DNA from: a virus
Virus record (IMG/VR): IMGVR_UViG_3300005533_000243
Span: 1-59,845 of that record
Strand: one strand, 5' to 3'
Length of the DNA stretch: 59,845 nucleotides
Position 1 is the first letter of the stretch. The number at the start of each line of letters is the position of its first letter. Below, in pieces: positions 58,101-59,845 of the stretch. Made by a program: the position numbers and the translations under genes. The notes beneath the pieces were generated by a model, which searched no databases, had not been told where the DNA came from, and saw only the letters and a program-made list of their open reading frames with translations.

Positions 58101-58905
58101 GTTCATGACCGGTCTGCTCGGCGGTCTTCCGCTCGAGGTGGGCAAGATCGCGGGTCTCGTCGGCAAGGGCCTCGGCATCACGCAGAACGACTGGAACGAC
58201 TTCGAGCGCTGGCAATACGAGCAGGCGGTGAAGAACCTCGGCAAAGAAGGCGCCGAGTACATCATGCACGGTGCCGGCCGGCTGCTGGGGGTCGACGTCC
58301 ATCACCGTCTCGGCCTCAACTCGCTCTTCACGTTCGGTATGCCCGAGAAGCTCACGGGCGAGAACGTTTGGGCGTTCCTCGCCAAGACCGCGGCCGGCGC
58401 TCCGGGCGGCCTCGTCGAGGACGCGATCAAGGGCTTCCAAAAGATGATGCAGGGGAATATCGCCGACGGCGCGGCGCAGGCGTTCCCGCTTCAGGTGGTG
58501 CGCGACGTCAAGCGCGCGCTCGAGGGCGGGAAGCAGAGCGGATACGAATACAAGTCGCCGGGCGAGGTGGCTGCGCGGTTCCTCGGATTCACGCCTTCGG
58601 GCGAAGCAGAATATTACGAGCGCAAGAGCGAGGCTTACAACCTCAAACAGAAATACACCGACGAGAAGAACGCGCTGACGAAGCGCTGGTCGGATGCGAA
58701 GCCCGACGAGAAGGCGCAAGTCTGGGCCGCGGTGCAGAAGTGGAACGCGGACAAGCCCAAGGACGCGCAGCTCACCATGGCTGATCTTCAGAAGAGCGCG
58801 CATCGGCGCGAGAAGAATAAAGAGAGCTCGAACCGGATCTACGACATCAATCTCGATAAGCGCACCAAGTTCATCCAGGACCGTGCCGAAGCGATCTATC
58901 GCTAA
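52123..58905 (+). CDS. Giant internal virion protein, multidomain
   Basis: This 2260-residue protein is probably the main ejection protein. Seen in order: a hydrophobic Ala/Gly-rich region (residues 120-280), a long Pro/Glu/Lys-rich part, a domain near 795-915 with KVPDHYGYVKRTEGADGDQ and VDVYVGRHPDSDRVYV that resembles the pyrophosphatase-like domain of phage polyvalent proteins, a metallopeptidase-like HEATH at 1041-1045, helical regions, and a C-terminal part (residues 1740-2160) resembling LPD38-type polyvalent-protein domains, with KWLRPFLQFRQFPQ. It may degrade the wall or host proteins during entry. Two perfect GTWACC palindromes lie inside (53473, 57007). Confidence 0.8.
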   Translation: MAEGDPWWSGLYNDSSEAPAPDNSSPTWGDYGKALKSGAEELGASIGAGIQEYASDETPEGRLVKEMGGVIRRNLGDQAEDTSQSMTPVARQRLEASITSPEFWNHPLSSTALKATKMSPAAAAMIVPGGLIADATAATIATAGVGGALNVAQLVDNVYKMVDQLPDDQLRAKSDYYNTLRDSNVSEEDARQQLKSRLVTDAKPALNFAVGSVAAALGPSAAIVRGAKGATAVIGAGERGALGRAAIGAGEAGAGMGTQTGVEEASRQQAAIQEGLQQNFDTDKLVEAVLEPTYLGAITGGAAGAVIKGKGVKTEPKPKVETETETTSPAAEDRGVTDEKVGTSQVQKGTGTGNQPPPPDAKRPDVRYPKPSASDEEKIRSATLEDVLARTRQNKGAEVVDVVGPTSEQELALGKTERLANQDVNPDVNPDLVERRDDVQPPAGPPEQPDVTQEVTAAPRPAAPPAPEVRPEDVAPPKDVETPQAPRVLPALDQDTAQNVRATNQRIAANVKEAQPKEPKGKNRSKTDQEARAKSAAAAEALFVRSVPDEHVMPTTPAQRGELRDRLKAISDEADKLGIQVPTKVGYANTPDHIVWLREVKNLAKRMDQKSFVGKRAAEHIGTFLAREKAAKAGDFSVMRNERKAEGDLAMRRDQGEVENAAPSAGLVAESPEDAIIRREEEEGRVAPEAPRPAPKPRAPETPEKASARTKIEEIKKKARAQAEAKEAEEKDRPWRRIQLTEEQKKAAIESLEKNMKRPPRPEPIADAMREVETNPTPAQKEAGNYAKGHINVQGLKISIENPRGSVRRGGAPGKEWETKVPDHYGYVKRTEGADGDQVDVYVGRHPDSDRVYVVDQMDHRTGRFDEHKAMLGYRTQEEAESAYKRGFSDGKGAARMGAVTEMSVGDFKNWLREGDTKNPVSESAPRASTAEDVGRLLDEEAERKQPPQPIRTTTTGEILKNLDLKHLADVPGAIQPFIARRLRNLVGDNEVQVISKDDMSKWRGPKDLGLYTYDPETRKTIVYVREDQFANKRQLAHTMIHEATHAATVHSLEMHPQQKELVRQMMGEVGEFLHHPVDAKRTLARDKFSYAMTSEREFIAEAFSNPDFQRFLSLIPTSRELSEKLSLDHRRSSSMWDAVVDYVRRIVERVTGKIPGDVHNMMSAIMRHGETLMNIEKNRQIRNGDIPIAYADRIEAPLTIRDAIEGGAEAVKRVASDPVESIKQFADRPDAWRLLKTLGHKLLTNDQFRQRVEPVLPHARTVFDLVEKQGVYANKLKQEGNRLIADLMGLEKKLPGAFDKWSDLVNRQTAFGVDASSPLGISRNEYLALSKTNQQRMASGKYSPEDAPMAHWEAQAAHPGLAKEFNDLATQHPEFREAQERLFRFFEEAQADMTRGHIDQYLRAAGVDESTRVTESKRLLNANPTKELIEELENKYGDVVAKQILDAKKLSGKEGVYAPLVRHGDYVVSGKYKVAEPTNAVNKVDENTWEFRTRKEAYNFAQKTGLHYNVDTVYYDPNTGERTTKMGGLSQTGSAEQRYEVNVQRKHVEFSESLKDAQARQKELHESGVLEREPYVEEKQDYIGRDAEIGAGALHTIMKKLEQTDEYRRATNVQKQEMRKALEEAALVTQAGNRVQSRRLPRRRVEGASDDLTRNMAIYNDSQSNYRAKVEFRPKVEEAIRDMQKYVEDNRYSKEGALDPNALSRSEAANEVIARARALDPNEYSGTYTDWTRRLSTWSYIDRMARPSHLLLHQTHLPMITAPFISGRHGLAATYGVMLRTWKTAVRFYQAGGNDFVKSIADGLHEGTDYDKLVKESFKGEKDSGRLNKMFDTLAEIGLIHPQAGLEVHKYAPSRQLKGAVGVMDKTIAKLDTVFRHATNATEAINRYVGAAMAYRLEYAKLRKTMSEQKAHDGAVEYARQTLANTQGFYSSTNAAPLFKNKWLRPFLQFRQFPQMMYHLLISTAEKAFSGDDVRTRVQAAASLATVLGTHTFMTGLLGGLPLEVGKIAGLVGKGLGITQNDWNDFERWQYEQAVKNLGKEGAEYIMHGAGRLLGVDVHHRLGLNSLFTFGMPEKLTGENVWAFLAKTAAGAPGGLVEDAIKGFQKMMQGNIADGAAQAFPLQVVRDVKRALEGGKQSGYEYKSPGEVAARFLGFTPSGEAEYYERKSEAYNLKQKYTDEKNALTKRWSDAKPDEKAQVWAAVQKWNADKPKDAQLTMADLQKSAHRREKNKESSNRIYDINLDKRTKFIQDRAEAIYR
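53473..53489. repeat. GTWACC palindrome, perfect
   Basis: GTTACC-CAGGA-GGTAAC, in the giant gene (encodes VTQEVT). It is the same 18-base sequence as at 31097. Confidence 0.8.
57007..57024. repeat. GTWACC palindrome, perfect
   Basis: GTTACC-CAGGCA-GGTAAC, in the giant gene (encodes VTQAGN). Confidence 0.75.
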
Positions 58906-59048
58906 TGGAACAGCACGCGGCGTTCTGGCTGATTTTTGGCGCGGTTATTCTTGCGGTGTTCTGTATCGAGTTCAAAGACCCGAAGGCGCCGCAGGATGAC
59001 TGGAAGGAGAGACGCCTCAAGCGCGTCAAAGTGAAAGACAAGGAATGA
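58905..59048 (+). CDS. 47-residue membrane protein
   Basis: The protein begins MEQHAAFWLIFGAVILAVFC, a single membrane helix, and ends with a charged tail. The ATG overlaps the stop of the giant gene (TAATG), and its own stop overlaps the next start (ATGA). It may act in late lysis or be a minor virion component. Confidence 0.6.
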   Translation: MEQHAAFWLIFGAVILAVFCIEFKDPKAPQDDWKERRLKRVKVKDKE

Positions 59049-59254
59049 AAGAGCAGTTCGCGTACCTATGGAATATCGTCGAGCACTGGCCGTACGGCGT
59101 TCGAGTCATGTGGGCCTACCTACTCGCAACGATCCTGGTCGCGACGCTGCTTGATATTTTCCGCCCCGGCTTCCTCATGCCGGACGACGACCCCAAAGAC
59201 GACCACGGACTCGGCGGACAGTATCCGCCTTGGAATAAGGAGAAGGACAGATGA
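59045..59254 (+). CDS. Small membrane protein
   Basis: This 69-residue protein has one membrane segment (VMWAYLLATILVATLLDIF) followed by an acidic, Pro-rich tail. It overlaps both neighbours by ATGA. The role is unknown. Confidence 0.6.
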   Translation: MKEQFAYLWNIVEHWPYGVRVMWAYLLATILVATLLDIFRPGFLMPDDDPKDDHGLGGQYPPWNKEKDR

Positions 59255-59430
59255 GCAAGTACAAGAAGGTCGCCCCCGGCGCACACCCCGGTTTCAAGGC
59301 CGTGCAGGGGCAGATCGCGCACAAGGAGGGTATCTCGATGGCGAACGCCGGCGCGATCCTCGCCGCGCGCACGCGCAAGGCGGGCGCCGCCGCGCGCCGC
59401 CGGAACCCCCGCCTCAACCGCGTGAAGTGA
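59251..59430 (+). CDS. 59-residue basic protein
   Basis: The protein begins MSKYKKVAPGAHPGFKAVQG and has AHKEGISMANAGAILAARTRK and a very basic end. The pattern suggests a small DNA- or RNA-binding protein. It overlaps the next ATG (TGATG). Confidence 0.6.
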   Translation: MSKYKKVAPGAHPGFKAVQGQIAHKEGISMANAGAILAARTRKAGAAARRRNPRLNRVK

Positions 59431-59573
59431 TGGACTACGGCGACAAGCTGATGGCGGTGATGAAGACGATCCGGACGAAGCTCGATGCGTCGGGCTACGG
59501 GTCGTTCGTCAGCGACAAGCAGGTCGAAGATCTCGCCGTGGAAATCTTAGCGTCGATCGGTATCCGGGAATGA
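59430..59573 (+). CDS. 47-residue hypothetical protein
   Basis: The protein begins MDYGDKLMAVMKTIRTKLDA and is helical throughout. It is coupled to both neighbours. The family is not recognised. Confidence 0.55.
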   Translation: MDYGDKLMAVMKTIRTKLDASGYGSFVSDKQVEDLAVEILASIGIRE

Positions 59574-59845
59574 GTAATTACGGAAAACGAGACCCGAGCT
59601 CACACCGCACGCCCGAGCAGATTCGGGCGATGGATCACGGCTACAACCACACGCCGGAGCACATCAAAGGTCGCTCCGAGCGCAACCAGGCGCGCCGCAT
59701 CGTGGCGAAGCGCGACGGGAAGGCGGCGATCAAGGGCAAGGACGTCGACCACAAGAAAATGGTCAAGGACGGCGGCACGAATAACCCATCGAACCTGCGC
59801 GTGAAGAGCGCGCACTGGAATAGGGGTTGGCGCGCGCGTGTCTGA
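59570..59845 (+). CDS. HNH endonuclease-like protein
   Basis: This 91-residue protein has DVDHKKMVKDGGTNNPSNLR, the core of a small HNH nuclease (DH, then N and N/H), preceded by a basic helix. Small HNH proteins near packaging genes can be needed for terminase activity, but this one lies at the end of the window, far from TerL in linear order. Its TGA is the last codon of the window. Confidence 0.75.
   Translation: MSNYGKRDPSSHRTPEQIRAMDHGYNHTPEHIKGRSERNQARRIVAKRDGKAAIKGKDVDHKKMVKDGGTNNPSNLRVKSAHWNRGWRARV

Noticed and set aside
1-59845. Direct terminal repeats or cos-type ends
   Set aside because: The first and last 100 bases share no repeat beyond a few bases.

Overview
The window looks like an essentially complete genome, or a gene-bounded extract, of a temperate tailed phage of the podovirus type. 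It carries a tyrosine integrase, TerL, a portal, a scaffold, a coat protein, T7-like head-tail and tail-tube candidates, and three large internal-virion (ejection) protein candidates. No tail-sheath gene was recognised, and no tape-measure gene unless one of the large internal proteins serves that role. GC content is high throughout except for a few AT-rich islands. An alphaproteobacterial host is plausible from composition and from the DUF-type proteins, but this is inference only. No tRNA, CRISPR array or phage RNA polymerase was found.

Left arm (1-25.9 kb, all genes on the minus strand): an integrase, then a cluster of small exported or membrane proteins, an HD hydrolase, a winged-helix regulator, and a replication and recombination block. 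That block holds a prim-pol/helicase, an SSB-like protein, a SNF2 helicase, a VRR-NUC nuclease, a Cas4/RecB-like nuclease, a second winged-helix regulator and a family A DNA polymerase. Next come a VWA metallopeptidase and MoxR ATPase module, a dNMP kinase, an exported SNase-type nuclease and a long run of very small genes. At least five of those small genes belong to one paralogous family with a C-terminal D-x3-AQ-x2-L signature.

Centre (24.9-26.6 kb): about 1.4 kb of non-coding sequence split by one small gene. It contains an AT-rich, origin-like block in which 9-bp tandem repeats, inverted relative to each other, flank an 18-bp-arm hairpin. It also contains terminator-like hairpins, an operator-like dyad and a promoter that appears to start a leaderless mRNA for a small HTH-like protein at 26647.

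Right arm (26.6-59.8 kb, mostly plus strand): a lysis region comes first, with an endolysin, holin-like proteins, a lipoprotein, and a fatty-acid hydroxylase inside the cassette. It is followed by an excisionase-like HTH protein. A minus-strand packaging operon (TerS candidate, HNH endonuclease, TerL) then runs from its own promoter. Portal, small head proteins, scaffold, coat, head-tail connectors, tail fibres, tail tube, ejection proteins (one of 2260 residues) and a terminal HNH gene complete the arm.

The most striking unexplained signal is a set of about 25 dispersed short palindromes with consensus GTWACC-N5/6-GGTWAC. They often overlap start codons, stop codons and Shine-Dalgarno sequences in the left arm and recur in a few right-arm genes, including the first codons of the HTH gene at 31091. 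They resemble the stoperator systems of some temperate phages in layout but not in sequence. Other unusual signals are a candidate plus-strand small RNA antisense to the DNA polymerase leader (13805-13917), a strand-biased GCGCACTCAC motif found eight times, and a probable 5-A versus 6-A frameshift near 20857.
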